Of a DNA stretch of 64,000 bases, positions 42,916 through 52,953 are shown piece by piece (the first letter of the stretch is position 1; every line of letters begins with the position of its first letter). This DNA comes from UBA12170 sp964293475 (lineage in GTDB: Bacteria > Bacteroidota > Bacteroidia > Bacteroidales > UBA12170). The stretch lies in assembly GCA_964293475.1 (NCBI GenBank), contig CAXYYJ010000002.1:1-64000 (forward strand), read 5' to 3'. The notes beneath the pieces were generated by a model that ran no database searches, was not told where the DNA came from, and was given only the letters and a program-made list of their open reading frames with translations. Made by a program: the position numbers and the translations under genes.

Positions 42916-45297
42916 ATGAAATTCAAATCAATAGTTTTACTGATGGTGAGCGGACTGCTTCTCCCGGCATCGCCTGCCTACACTCAGATTCAGGGGTTTC
43001 AGTTACAAAACGAACCCATCGACATAAGCCCCGACTTCAATAATTTCCAAAATACCTATTATCTGGCCGATAGTTTGGTGAGTTTCGATCCGGCAACCGG
43101 AAAGGGTATTCTAAAATACAAAAGGTATGAATATTCCACCCGCATGGCGTTTAACAATATGCTGGCCAAGCTCAAAGAGGTGGAGCAAAACGAGTTTCCG
43201 CAAAACGAGTACGCGGCGCAACCTGAGCTGGCTTTTTGCCTCGATTTCTCGTCGCCCAAAACCGTTCACATCAAAGCCAATTCGGGGTTGGTGGTTCGTC
43301 CCGGCGAAAACTCACTCATGCTCGTCAACGGCACAGCCCCCGTGGACAAATCGTGGAAATACGAAAAAATAGCCAACGGACACGCCTATACCTCCGCCAG
43401 CGGAAAAGTGGAAATCATCAGTTACCCCTGGCACATCAATATTTACGATGCTCAGGGCAAATTGCTCACCTCCACCATTCACAATGCCGATGTGGAACTG
43501 AGCACCTACACCCCGGTAATGCCTTTCTCGTTTGTGCGCCGCGCCTCCGACTATAGCCGCAGCTTTTGCGCTTCGTTTACCCTCTCGCCCGACGAGAAAA
43601 TATTTGGTCTTGGCGAAAGCTATCAATCGTTCAATAAAAGAGGACAGAAAGTAGTTCTCTGGACCGACGATGCCAACGGAATTCAAAACGAAAGCATGTA
43701 CAAACCCATTCCTTTCTACATGAGCAGCAGAGGTTACGGGGTTTTTATGCATACATCCACACCCATCACCTGCGATTTTGGAAAATACTGGAGTGGTGCC
43801 AACTATATGATGATTGGCGACGAAGAGCTCGATTTATTTGTATTTCTCGGAAAGCCCAAAGAGATTTTATCGGCCTATACCGATTTAACCGGAAAAGCCG
43901 AGATGCCTCCGCTTTGGAGCTTTGGTTTCTGGATGAGCAGAATCACCTATTTCAGTCAGATGGAAGGACTTATGGTGGCCGATAAACTCCGCATCAACCA
44001 AATTCCTGCCGATGTATTGCATTTCGACACAGGCTGGTTCGAAACCGACTGGCGCTGCGATTATCAGTTCAGCACTTCGCGCTTTGAAAATCCAGTGGAG
44101 ATGATTCAAAAACTCAAGGAAATGGGCATTAGAACCAGCCTTTGGCAACTTCCTTATTTCGTTCCTAAAAACAATTTATTTGACGAAATCATTGAGAAAG
44201 ACCTTTTTGTGAAAAACGGAAAAGGAAACCTGCCTTACGAGGATGCTGTACTCGATTTTTCCAATCCCGAAACCGTGAAATGGTATCAGGGGAAAATAAA
44301 AGGATTGCTCGATCAGGGAGTAAGTGTGATAAAAGTTGATTTTGGTGACGCAGCACCCGCCAATGGCTTTTATGCCTCGGGCAAATCGGGTTTTTACGAG
44401 CACAATCTCTACCCGTTGCGCTATAACAAAGCCGTTTCCGATATCACCAAAGAAGTAACCGGCGACCGCATTATCTGGGCCCGCAGCACCTGGGCCGGAA
44501 GTCAGCGCTATCCGCTGCATTGGGGTGGCGATCCGGCCAATACCAATACAGCCATGGCGGCAACTCTGCGTGGCGGTCTCTCCATTGGCCTGTCGGGCTT
44601 CTCTTTCTGGAGTCACGATATTGGAGGCTTTACCCTGAAAACCCCCGAAGACATTTACCGCCGTTGGACGCCTTTTGGCATGTTAACATCGCATGTGCGC
44701 AGTCACGGAGCACCTCCAAAAGAGCCCTGGGAATACAGCCCATATTTTCTGAACGAATTCAGAAATGCCGACAATATGCGCTACGAACTCATGAGCTATA
44801 TTTACGCGCAGGCCAAAGAGTGTAGCATGAACGGCTGGCCCATGATGCGCGCCCTGTTTGTGGAATATCCTGATGACGCCGGAAGCTGGCTTTTAGACAA
44901 CGAGTATCTTTTTGGCTCCGATATTCTGGTGGCTCCGCTGTTCGAATCTATCAACTCGCGCGATGTATATCTGCCCGAAGGCCAGTGGATTGACTACCAA
45001 ACCGGAATCACCTACGAGAAAGGCTGGCACCATATAGAAGCTGGCCAAATACCCATAGTGATGCTGGTACGAAACGGCGCCGCGATTCCCCATGTGGAGC
45101 TGGCCCAAAGCACCCAGTTTATCGACTGGAGTAGAATTACCCTGAAAGTATTTGGAAATGCCGACGAAGCCCAGGGGTTGGTTTACCTGCCCGGCGATGA
45201 AAAACCAACCAAAATAGTGGTGAAAAACGGCAAAATAACCAACGATCCTTTCGGCGGAAAAGTGAAATGGGAAATAGTTTTGGTGGGAAAACAGTAA
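42916..45297 (+). CDS. GH31-family alpha-xylosidase (YicI-like)
   Basis: This 793-residue secreted enzyme (signal residues 1-23, ending PAYTQ) has the GH31 nucleophile Asp475 in VIKVDFGDAAP and acid/base Asp539 in YPLHWGGDPAN. The motif FGLGESYQSFNKRGQ and the KVDFGD form, rather than the WxDMNE form of alpha-glucosidases, fit the YicI/alpha-xylosidase group. It should release alpha-1,6-linked xylose from the non-reducing end of xyloglucan oligosaccharides. This supplies the xylose that XylE/XylA/XylB use. It follows GH97 after 44 bases. Confidence 0.9.
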   Translation: MKFKSIVLLMVSGLLLPASPAYTQIQGFQLQNEPIDISPDFNNFQNTYYLADSLVSFDPATGKGILKYKRYEYSTRMAFNNMLAKLKEVEQNEFPQNEYAAQPELAFCLDFSSPKTVHIKANSGLVVRPGENSLMLVNGTAPVDKSWKYEKIANGHAYTSASGKVEIISYPWHINIYDAQGKLLTSTIHNADVELSTYTPVMPFSFVRRASDYSRSFCASFTLSPDEKIFGLGESYQSFNKRGQKVVLWTDDANGIQNESMYKPIPFYMSSRGYGVFMHTSTPITCDFGKYWSGANYMMIGDEELDLFVFLGKPKEILSAYTDLTGKAEMPPLWSFGFWMSRITYFSQMEGLMVADKLRINQIPADVLHFDTGWFETDWRCDYQFSTSRFENPVEMIQKLKEMGIRTSLWQLPYFVPKNNLFDEIIEKDLFVKNGKGNLPYEDAVLDFSNPETVKWYQGKIKGLLDQGVSVIKVDFGDAAPANGFYASGKSGFYEHNLYPLRYNKAVSDITKEVTGDRIIWARSTWAGSQRYPLHWGGDPANTNTAMAATLRGGLSIGLSGFSFWSHDIGGFTLKTPEDIYRRWTPFGMLTSHVRSHGAPPKEPWEYSPYFLNEFRNADNMRYELMSYIYAQAKECSMNGWPMMRALFVEYPDDAGSWLLDNEYLFGSDILVAPLFESINSRDVYLPEGQWIDYQTGITYEKGWHHIEAGQIPIVMLVRNGAAIPHVELAQSTQFIDWSRITLKVFGNADEAQGLVYLPGDEKPTKIVVKNGKITNDPFGGKVKWEIVLVGKQ

Positions 45298-45423
45298 ATG
45301 AGAAAAAGACTTGCCCCGAAGGAAATTTACCCCCAAAGATTTCTATTTTTGAGGGAAGAAGGACAACATGTTTTCTTTCATTTTCAAAAGATTAAAGTCA
45401 TCAAATTAAAAAGCTAAAAACCC

Positions 45424-47388
45424 ATGACAACAATAAACCGGATTCATCGAAACCTAAGAGTTTTATTTCTCTTGCTATTTTCATTGGGAACTATTTCAAT
45501 GGCCATGAGTCAGTTGACGATGCCAAAGGTTTTTTCGAACCATATGATGCTCCAAAGGGGAATCGATATTCCGGTGTGGGGAAAAGCCAACCCCGAAGCA
45601 ACCATTCGGGTGGATTTCAATGGCTCGGGTTTCAAAACTCAAGCCGACGCCTCAGGCAATTGGAAACTGTATTTGCCCAAAATGAAGGAAGGTGGCCCTT
45701 TTTCCATGCGAGTTTTTGTGGAGGGCGATCCGTCTCAAACCTTGGAGTTTAATGACATTCTCATTGGCGATATCTGGCTGGCCTCCGGGCAATCGAATAT
45801 GGAGTGGGAAGTTCAGCAATCGATGAATGCGGCAACGGAAATTAAAAATGCCAGCTATCCGCAAATCAGACTTTTTCGCACAGAGCACAAAATCAGCACC
45901 TCGCCGCAATTCGATGTATCAGCGGATGGCTGGCAAGTTTGTGATACCAATACCGTGAAACACACCTCGGCAGTGGCCTGGTTTTTTGCCCGTCAACTCC
46001 ATCGGGACCTGAATGTGCCCATCGGAATTCTGCAAACCACCTGGGGCGGGACTCCTGTGGAGACCTGGATTAGCCGCGAACCGCTGCTCTCGTCGCCCCT
46101 CACCCACGATTTGGTGCTGGCTCACGATACCCTTACTGCCGAAGATTTTGTTCAGGACAGCATCAATGCCATTAAATTCTGGGAGCTCATTTATCAAACT
46201 CCCACCGAATTGGTCAACACAGTTTCCATCAACAATTACAACGATACAAACTGGCCTGAACTCACTATGCCTTCGACCTTTAAAGACTGGAATTGGCCCT
46301 GGTTCGAAGGAATGGTTTGGTTTCGTAAAACCGTTAACCTGAGCAAAATGCAAAAGGGTAAAGACCTGACCATCAATTTGGGGTATCCGGAAATGAATTA
46401 TTCGGTCTATTTCAATGGAACCGAGATTTGCAAAAATATCTGGAACAGCAATCCAACACACGAGTTTACCATTCCAGCCCATTTGGTGCTCGATGGAGAA
46501 AACACCATAGCCATCCGGTTGGCCGTGCTTTGGGGTGGTGGAGGCATTAACCCTCCTGCCGAAAGACTTTATATTACCGATGGAAAGGATAAAATCAGCT
46601 TAGCCGGATCGTGGAAATGCAGTAAAGAGCTGGAAAACAATATTCCACGGGTTTATTATTATCAGAATTTCCACACTTTCGTTTACAATGCCATGCTTCA
46701 TCCGCTCATTCCCTTCGGAATCAAAGGATTCATCTGGTATCAGGGCGAAAGCAATGCCTACGATGCTGCGGCTTACCGCGAACTTTTCCCCATGATGATA
46801 AACGATTGGCGCATTCGCTGGAATCAGGGCTATCTGCCATTTCTTTTTGTTCAGCTGGCCAATTTTATGAAAGAAAATGAGCAGCCCACAGAGAGCGACT
46901 GGGCTGAGCTTCGCGAATCGCAAACCTATACCTTGCGTTTGCCCAATACCGGAATGGCTTGTGCCATAGACGTGGGCGATGCCAACGATATTCACCCGAG
47001 AAACAAGCAGGAAGTGGGCCGCCGGCTGGCCCTTCAGGCAGAAAAAATAGCCTACGGGAAAAATCTGGTAGCCCAAGGCCCCATGTTTAAGGGCTACAAG
47101 CAGGACGATGATAAAATTATTGTGGAATTTGATGAGGCTTTCGGCGGGTTAAAAACAAGCGATAACGGCAGCATACAAGGCTTCGCCATAGCTGGTGATG
47201 ACCAGATTTTTCATTGGGCTCAGGCTCAAATCGATGGCAACACCGTAGTGGTGAGCTCATCGAAAGTTAAAAAACCGGTAGCCGTGCGCTATGCCTGGGC
47301 CGATAACCCAAAATGTAACCTCATCAACGGAGCAGGATTGCCAGCCATTCCCTTCCGTACCGACGAGTGGACAAACAAAAAGAAATAA
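45424..47388 (+). CDS. Sialate O-acetylesterase-family (SASA) carbohydrate esterase
   Basis: This 654-residue secreted protein has a signal anchor (LRVLFLLLFSLGTISMAMSQ), N-terminal Ig-like strands (PKVFSNHMMLQRGIDIPVWG) and the SGNH-type DUF303 domain. Ser124 is in SGQSNMEW, and later motifs are WYQGESNAYDAAAY and CAIDVGDANDIHPRNKQEVG. A galactose-binding-like insertion lies at about 280-400. It most likely removes acetyl groups from plant glycans; galactose in xyloglucan side chains is often acetylated. The preceding 126-base gap has a -7-like TATTTTTG at 45344-45351. Confidence 0.88.
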   Translation: MTTINRIHRNLRVLFLLLFSLGTISMAMSQLTMPKVFSNHMMLQRGIDIPVWGKANPEATIRVDFNGSGFKTQADASGNWKLYLPKMKEGGPFSMRVFVEGDPSQTLEFNDILIGDIWLASGQSNMEWEVQQSMNAATEIKNASYPQIRLFRTEHKISTSPQFDVSADGWQVCDTNTVKHTSAVAWFFARQLHRDLNVPIGILQTTWGGTPVETWISREPLLSSPLTHDLVLAHDTLTAEDFVQDSINAIKFWELIYQTPTELVNTVSINNYNDTNWPELTMPSTFKDWNWPWFEGMVWFRKTVNLSKMQKGKDLTINLGYPEMNYSVYFNGTEICKNIWNSNPTHEFTIPAHLVLDGENTIAIRLAVLWGGGGINPPAERLYITDGKDKISLAGSWKCSKELENNIPRVYYYQNFHTFVYNAMLHPLIPFGIKGFIWYQGESNAYDAAAYRELFPMMINDWRIRWNQGYLPFLFVQLANFMKENEQPTESDWAELRESQTYTLRLPNTGMACAIDVGDANDIHPRNKQEVGRRLALQAEKIAYGKNLVAQGPMFKGYKQDDDKIIVEFDEAFGGLKTSDNGSIQGFAIAGDDQIFHWAQAQIDGNTVVVSSSKVKKPVAVRYAWADNPKCNLINGAGLPAIPFRTDEWTNKKK

Positions 47389-47409
47389 AACCATAAAAAA
47401 TACTGACCT

Positions 47410-49143
47410 ATGATTAAAGAATTGAGCCTTACCTTTCTGATGTTTGCTGTGATGAGCATTTATGGATGCAAAAAGGAAGAAGTGAATACCCTGATCGTGA
47501 ATCCACAGAAAATTGAAATACCCGCCGAAGGAAGCACAAGCGGCATGAGCATCAGTACCGATGCCGACTCATGGAGTATCAGCAATTCAGCCGATTGGGT
47601 GGTTTTGTCCAATACCTCTGGAACCCAAAGCACTGCTCTGGTCACCGTGAGCGTGAATGAGCCCACCACCGAGGCCCGTGAAGCCACACTCACCATTCAG
47701 GCGGGCAATGCCGATCCAGTGAAAGTTAATATTACTCAGCCCGCTTCGGAGTTTATCTATACCGTAACGCCAAGTCAGTATGAGTTGAGTTATAAAAGAG
47801 CCGAAAATTCGCTTAGCATCCGAATCACCTCCGATGCTCCCCTGTGGACCCTCAGCGACAATGTGGAGTGGCTTCAATACAGTCAGGAAACCGGAACCGA
47901 ATTGAGCACCCTGGTTACCATCACTGCTCTGGAAAATACCAATATCAATGCGCGGAATGCGATCATTACCCTTCATGCCGATTATGCTCCCGAAATTCAA
48001 ATCAGCGTTACTCAAAAAGGCCAGTATTACCCAAGTTACAATACAAATCCCATTGCCACCGATGCCACCGGAATGACTCATACCGCGATGGAAATAGCCC
48101 AAAGCATCAACATTGGCTGGAATATAGGAAACACCATGGAAGCTATTGGCGGCGAAACAGCCTGGGGAAATCCCATGATTTCTCCCGCTCTCATTCAGTT
48201 GGTGAAAGAAAGCGGATTCAATGCGGTGAGAATTCCCTGCTCCTTCAATCAATATCTCGAAAACAGCGCCACCGCCCAATTGGAACAGGCATGGTTAGAT
48301 AGAATTAAAACTGTAGTTCAATACTGCGTAGACCGCGATATGTATGCCATTTTAAACATCCATTGGGATGGTGGATGGCTCGAAAACAATTGTACCGAAG
48401 CTGCTTCCGAAGCCAACAATGCCAAGCAAAAAGCTTTTTGGGAACAAATTGCCACCCATCTTCGCGATTTCGACGAGCACCTGATTTTTGCCGGTACCAA
48501 CGAACCCAATGTGGACGATGCCACCCAAATGGCTGTGCTCAACTCTTACCTTCAAACCTTTATCGATGCCGTGAGAAGTACCGGCGGAAGAAACAGTTAC
48601 AGAACTCTGGTGGTTCAAGGCCCCAGCACCGACATCACTAAAACCCACGAACTCATGAATACGTTGCCAGTGGATGAGACTGAAAACCGCATGATGGTGG
48701 AGGTTCATTACTATACCCCCTGGAATTTCTGCGGAATGACTGAAGATGCCAACTGGGGAAAAATGTTCTATTACTGGGGCGAAGGCTATCATTCTCAAAC
48801 CGATACCGAACGCAACGCTACTTATGGCGAAGAGCCAACCGTTGATTCCAATTTCGCCCTCATGCTTCAGCAATTTGCTCAACAAGGAATTCCAGTGGTT
48901 TTGGGGGAATATTCTCCAACCCGCAGAAGCACGCTTAATGGCGACAATCTGACTTTGCACCTGGCTTCGAGAGCATACTATTCGTACTATGTTACCAAAA
49001 TGGCCAAAGCCAATGGCATGATTCCCTTCTACTGGGACAACGGATTCACCGGAAACCACGGCTCTGCCATCTTTAACAGGGTCAATAACACCGTGTTCGA
49101 TCAACAAACCCTCGATGCAATAATGGAAGCAGCCAACGAATAA
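47410..49143 (+). CDS. BACON-BACON-GH5 endoglucanase, probable endo-xyloglucanase
   Basis: This 577-residue lipoprotein (lipobox VMSIYGC, Cys20) has two BACON domains (about 26-112 and 115-205; repeated features ADWVVLSNTSGT and VEWLQYSQETGT, each ending in a VTITQ/VTQKG-like strand). A GH5 domain from about 220 follows, with acid/base Glu365 in FAGTNEPNVDD and nucleophile Glu500 in PVVLGEYSP. The GWNIGNTMEAIGGETAWGNP start is typical of subfamily 4. The arrangement lipid-BACON-GH5_4 is that of the surface endo-xyloglucanase in the Bacteroides ovatus locus. It should cut the polymer at the cell surface; GH5_4 also includes cellulases and mixed-linkage glucanases. Confidence 0.9.
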   Translation: MIKELSLTFLMFAVMSIYGCKKEEVNTLIVNPQKIEIPAEGSTSGMSISTDADSWSISNSADWVVLSNTSGTQSTALVTVSVNEPTTEAREATLTIQAGNADPVKVNITQPASEFIYTVTPSQYELSYKRAENSLSIRITSDAPLWTLSDNVEWLQYSQETGTELSTLVTITALENTNINARNAIITLHADYAPEIQISVTQKGQYYPSYNTNPIATDATGMTHTAMEIAQSINIGWNIGNTMEAIGGETAWGNPMISPALIQLVKESGFNAVRIPCSFNQYLENSATAQLEQAWLDRIKTVVQYCVDRDMYAILNIHWDGGWLENNCTEAASEANNAKQKAFWEQIATHLRDFDEHLIFAGTNEPNVDDATQMAVLNSYLQTFIDAVRSTGGRNSYRTLVVQGPSTDITKTHELMNTLPVDETENRMMVEVHYYTPWNFCGMTEDANWGKMFYYWGEGYHSQTDTERNATYGEEPTVDSNFALMLQQFAQQGIPVVLGEYSPTRRSTLNGDNLTLHLASRAYYSYYVTKMAKANGMIPFYWDNGFTGNHGSAIFNRVNNTVFDQQTLDAIMEAANE

Positions 49144-49165
49144 CCAATCCAAAAATTCTTTAATT

Positions 49166-51322
49166 ATGCAATACAAACTTTTCATCATAATGACGCTTTT
49201 TGCAGCATCGTGCGGAACTAAACATCAGAACATGTCACAGGATAAAACCGAAGCCCGAATCGATTCTATCATCCAGCTTATGACGCTGGAAGAGAAAATA
49301 ACCATGATACATGGAGCCTCTATTTTCAAATCGGGGGAAGTTTCCAGATTGGGGATTCCCGCTTTGGTAATGTCCGACGGGCCCCATGGCGTTCGTCCTG
49401 AACAAAGTTTTGCAGGCTCGCCCATTCAGCCGGGCGAAGACGCTGCCACCTATCTTCCCACCGGCATCTGTTTAGCTTCCACCTGGAATAAAAAACTGGG
49501 CTACGAATATGGTGCAGTGCTTGGAAGCGAAGCTAAATTCCGCGGAAAAGACATCATTCTGGGTCCGGGAGTCAATATCATTCGAAGCCCCTTGAACGGA
49601 CGAAATTTCGAATATATGAGCGAAGACCCCTATTTCAATTCCGAGATGGCTGTGGGCTACATTAAAGGTGTTCAGGATCAGGGGATTTCGGCTTGCGTTA
49701 AGCATTTTGCTGGCAACAATCAGGAAACAAACCGCAGCAAAGTCGACGTTATTGTTTCGGAACGTGCCCTGCGCGAAATCTATCTGCCTGCATTTAAAGC
49801 TGCGGTTGAAAAGGCCCAGGTGAACAGTGTTATGGGAGCCTATAACCTGCTCAATGGTCAGTATTGCACTCATAACAAGGTGCTTGTCAACGATATACTC
49901 AAAGGGGAATTTGGTTTCGACGGAATTCTGATGAGCGACTGGGGCGCCGTGATGAATACCAAAGAAGCCCTGCTCTATGGCACCGATCTGGAAATGGGCA
50001 CCGAATTGGTTCAAAATCCACGTATCAACTACGACTCATTCTTTCTGGCAAAACCCGCCATGGCTTTGGTGGAAAGTGGTGAAGTGAGCGAAGACCTGAT
50101 TGACGACAAGGTGCGCCGAATTTTGCGCATCATGTTCCGCACCAATATGTTCGGTAAAAGAACCCCTGGTAACTTAAATACAGCCATCCATCAGCAAACG
50201 GCTTTTCGTGTGGCCGCCGAAGGAATTGTTCTGCTACAAAACAAAGAAAATTTTCTGCCGCTGAAACCCAATCAGTTTAAAACCATTCTGGTGGTGGGCT
50301 ATAATGCCGATTATCAACAATCTTTGGGTGGCGGAAGCTCTCAGGTGAAAGCTTTTTATGATATTACGGCTCTGGAAGGAATTACCAAATTAGCCGGAGA
50401 AGGAACTCAGGTGATTTTTGAGCCTGGATTCATCCCCACCAAAGACATGAGCATCGATCAAACGCTGGCCGACAAAGCAGTTGAAGCCGCTTCCAAAGCC
50501 GACGCCGTGATTTATGTGGGCGGTTGGATTCACAATGTCGACATGACATCCTGGGATGGTACTGCTTTCGATATGGAAGGCCAGGATAAGAAAGATATTA
50601 AACTCATTTATGGGCAGGAAGAGCTGATTCAACGAATAGCGAAGGTGAACCCCAATACCGCCGTGGTGATTATGGGGGGAAGTAATGTGGAAATGAGAGA
50701 ATGGATGAATCAGGTTCCTGCCATTTTACAAGCCTGGTATCCAGGCATGGAAGGCGGTAAAGCTTTGGCATCCATCATATTCGGACATACAAACCCCAGC
50801 GGAAAACTCCCCATGACCTTTGCCAATAGCCACACCGACTATTCAGCCCACGCCATTGGTCAATTTCCGGGCGATGGAAAACGGGTGGAATACAACGATG
50901 ATATTTATGTGGGTTATCGCTATTTCGACAAGAAAAACATAGAACCCCTGTTCCCCTTTGGTTTTGGACTTTCATACACATCCTTCAAATTCAGCGATTT
51001 AAAAATCAACTTAACCCCCGACTCGGTGCTGGTAAGTTGTAATGTAACCAACAGTGGAGAAATAGCAGGTGCCGAAGTGGTTCAGCTCTATATGGCGCCC
51101 ATCAATCCGAAAACCGACCGCCCCGTTCAGGAGCTCAAGGGGTTCGAAAAGATTTTCTTAAATCCCGGCGAATCGGCCCCCGTGAAAATGAGCCTTTGCA
51201 GAGCCGATTTTGCCTATTACGATCAGGCCAATCGCCAGTGGAAAACCGATTCCGGCGACTATGCCATCAGGGTTGGAAATTCATCGCGGCATTTGTTTTT
51301 AAATCAGGTAGTTAAACTTTAG
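49166..51322 (+). CDS. GH3-family beta-glucosidase, lipoprotein
   Basis: This 718-residue lipoprotein (lipobox TLFAASC, Cys16) has both GH3 domains and a C-terminal fibronectin III-like domain. The nucleophile is Asp258 in FDGILMSDWGAV. Other signatures are RLGIPALVMSDGPHGVR, LGPGVNIIRSPLNGRNFEYM, and KHFAGNNQETNRSKVDVIVS. It likely removes glucose from the non-reducing end of the xyloglucan backbone or cello-oligosaccharides after side chains are cleared. The stop is two bases before the transporter start. Confidence 0.92.
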   Translation: MQYKLFIIMTLFAASCGTKHQNMSQDKTEARIDSIIQLMTLEEKITMIHGASIFKSGEVSRLGIPALVMSDGPHGVRPEQSFAGSPIQPGEDAATYLPTGICLASTWNKKLGYEYGAVLGSEAKFRGKDIILGPGVNIIRSPLNGRNFEYMSEDPYFNSEMAVGYIKGVQDQGISACVKHFAGNNQETNRSKVDVIVSERALREIYLPAFKAAVEKAQVNSVMGAYNLLNGQYCTHNKVLVNDILKGEFGFDGILMSDWGAVMNTKEALLYGTDLEMGTELVQNPRINYDSFFLAKPAMALVESGEVSEDLIDDKVRRILRIMFRTNMFGKRTPGNLNTAIHQQTAFRVAAEGIVLLQNKENFLPLKPNQFKTILVVGYNADYQQSLGGGSSQVKAFYDITALEGITKLAGEGTQVIFEPGFIPTKDMSIDQTLADKAVEAASKADAVIYVGGWIHNVDMTSWDGTAFDMEGQDKKDIKLIYGQEELIQRIAKVNPNTAVVIMGGSNVEMREWMNQVPAILQAWYPGMEGGKALASIIFGHTNPSGKLPMTFANSHTDYSAHAIGQFPGDGKRVEYNDDIYVGYRYFDKKNIEPLFPFGFGLSYTSFKFSDLKINLTPDSVLVSCNVTNSGEIAGAEVVQLYMAPINPKTDRPVQELKGFEKIFLNPGESAPVKMSLCRADFAYYDQANRQWKTDSGDYAIRVGNSSRHLFLNQVVKL

Positions 51323-51324
51323 CC

Positions 51325-52932
51325 ATGAGCAATTTTTTATTTAAGGGCCTTGACCAAAAAGTGTCCCTGGGCGAAAAAATTGGCTATGCCCTGGGTGATA
51401 CTGCCGCCAATATTGCCTGGCGAACCCTCACCACTTTCCTTCTCGTTTTCTATACCGATGTGTTTGGAATTCCGGTGGCTGCTGCAGGCTTGCTGCTACT
51501 CATCACCCGCTTCTCCGATGGCATTACCGACATCATTATGGGGCTTATTGGCGATCGCACCGAAACAAAATACGGTAAATTCCGCCCATGGATTCTGTGG
51601 ACCGCTTTGCCGTTTGGAGTGGTCATGGTGCTCACGTTTCTGGCTCCCGATTTGAGCCTTACCGGAAAACTCATCTATGCCTACGTCACCTATATCGCTC
51701 TCACACTGGTTTATACCGCCAACAATGTGCCTTACTCTGCCCTGATGGGAGTTATGACGAGCAACGAAAAAGAGCGAACCAGCATTTCATCCTATCGTTT
51801 TGCCGGAGCCTATCTGGGGGGAATCATCACCCAGGGATTTCTTATTTATCTGGTTTTCCTTTTTGGAAATGTGGAACCAAAGATAAATATGAGTGTCACC
51901 GAAAATGCTTCGGTGAACAGAATAGAATTGACCAGCAACCAGCACGTGCTCAATGCCGAAGTGCTTACCAAAGCCGGAATTGCACAATTCAGTTTCGACA
52001 GCACTTTCAGTTCTGCCAGCTCCAGCAAGCGGTTCGAGATGCAGGCCGATAGCACCTACACACTGTATGTAACAGGAGTTCAGAGCCTTAAAGCTTCCGA
52101 AATCATGTGCATCAATCAGAAAAGCGGCTATCAGAAATCGGTTTACCTACTGGCTGCCATCATGGTGATTTTGCTTCTGGTTACCTATTTCACCACCCGC
52201 GAACGACTATCGCCACCCAAAGACCAGAAAACAAATCTCCTCAGCGATTTTAAAGACCTTATGACCAATAAACCCTGGGTCATTCTGCTCATGATTGGGT
52301 TTGTTTTTGTTACCTATAACAGCATTAAACAAGGCATCACGGTAATCTATTTCAAACGGTTTATCCACAACGAAGCTCTGGCTGCCAGTTATATGGTGGT
52401 TTTGCTGGTGGTTTCCATGATAGCAGCCCTTGTCACAACGCCTTTGGCCAATTATTTCGGCAAAAGAAAACTCTTTATTGGGGTTTTTGCCTTCTCTGCT
52501 CTGGTGAATGCCATGCTCATATTTGCCGGAAATCAGGATATTGTCCTCATCTTCGTGCTGGGAACCCTTTCGGAATTTGGCGCTGGAATAATGCCCGTGT
52601 TGTTCTTTGCCATGCTGGGCGATGCTGCCGACTACTCCGAATGGAAAAACAACCGCCGTGCCACCGGATTGGTGTATTCGGCGGGAACATTTGCCATGAA
52701 ATTCGGTGGGGGCGTGGCTGGTGCCATCATAGGATTTGTGCTGGCAGCCTACAATTACGACGGCATGAACGAACAAACCATGGCCGAAGCCATTCCGGGC
52801 ATCAAAATGCTCATGAGCTGGATTCCGGCCATCATCACCATTCCCGGAATTTTAGCGCTGGTTTTCTACCCGCTGAATTCCACCAAACTCAAAACCATTG
52901 AAAACGATTTGCTTCAACGAAGACAATCATAA
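51325..52932 (+). CDS. GPH-family sugar transporter with a large periplasmic insertion
   Basis: This 535-residue inner-membrane symporter (glycoside-pentoside-hexuronide family, MelB-like) has the signatures EKIGYALGDTAANIAW, FSDGITDIIMGLIGDRTE, KYGKFRPWILW and NNVPYSALMGVMTSNEKERT. About 88 residues (182-269) lie between membrane segments 5 and 6, where usually about 20 are found. The insert is Ser/Thr-rich with alternating beta-like residues (NRIELTSNQHVLNAEVL, FEMQADSTYTLYVTGV) and faces the periplasm by topology. Followed 21 bases later by cellobiose phosphorylase, it probably imports cellobiose or a related beta-glucan product. Confidence 0.88.
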   Translation: MSNFLFKGLDQKVSLGEKIGYALGDTAANIAWRTLTTFLLVFYTDVFGIPVAAAGLLLLITRFSDGITDIIMGLIGDRTETKYGKFRPWILWTALPFGVVMVLTFLAPDLSLTGKLIYAYVTYIALTLVYTANNVPYSALMGVMTSNEKERTSISSYRFAGAYLGGIITQGFLIYLVFLFGNVEPKINMSVTENASVNRIELTSNQHVLNAEVLTKAGIAQFSFDSTFSSASSSKRFEMQADSTYTLYVTGVQSLKASEIMCINQKSGYQKSVYLLAAIMVILLLVTYFTTRERLSPPKDQKTNLLSDFKDLMTNKPWVILLMIGFVFVTYNSIKQGITVIYFKRFIHNEALAASYMVVLLVVSMIAALVTTPLANYFGKRKLFIGVFAFSALVNAMLIFAGNQDIVLIFVLGTLSEFGAGIMPVLFFAMLGDAADYSEWKNNRRATGLVYSAGTFAMKFGGGVAGAIIGFVLAAYNYDGMNEQTMAEAIPGIKMLMSWIPAIITIPGILALVFYPLNSTKLKTIENDLLQRRQS

Positions 52933-52953
52933 ACCATTGATAACCTTTTTAAT

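Noticed and set aside
48352..49188. 278-codon minus-strand frame inside the GH5 gene
   Set aside because: The GH5 catalytic motifs are on the plus strand; the antisense product has no signature.
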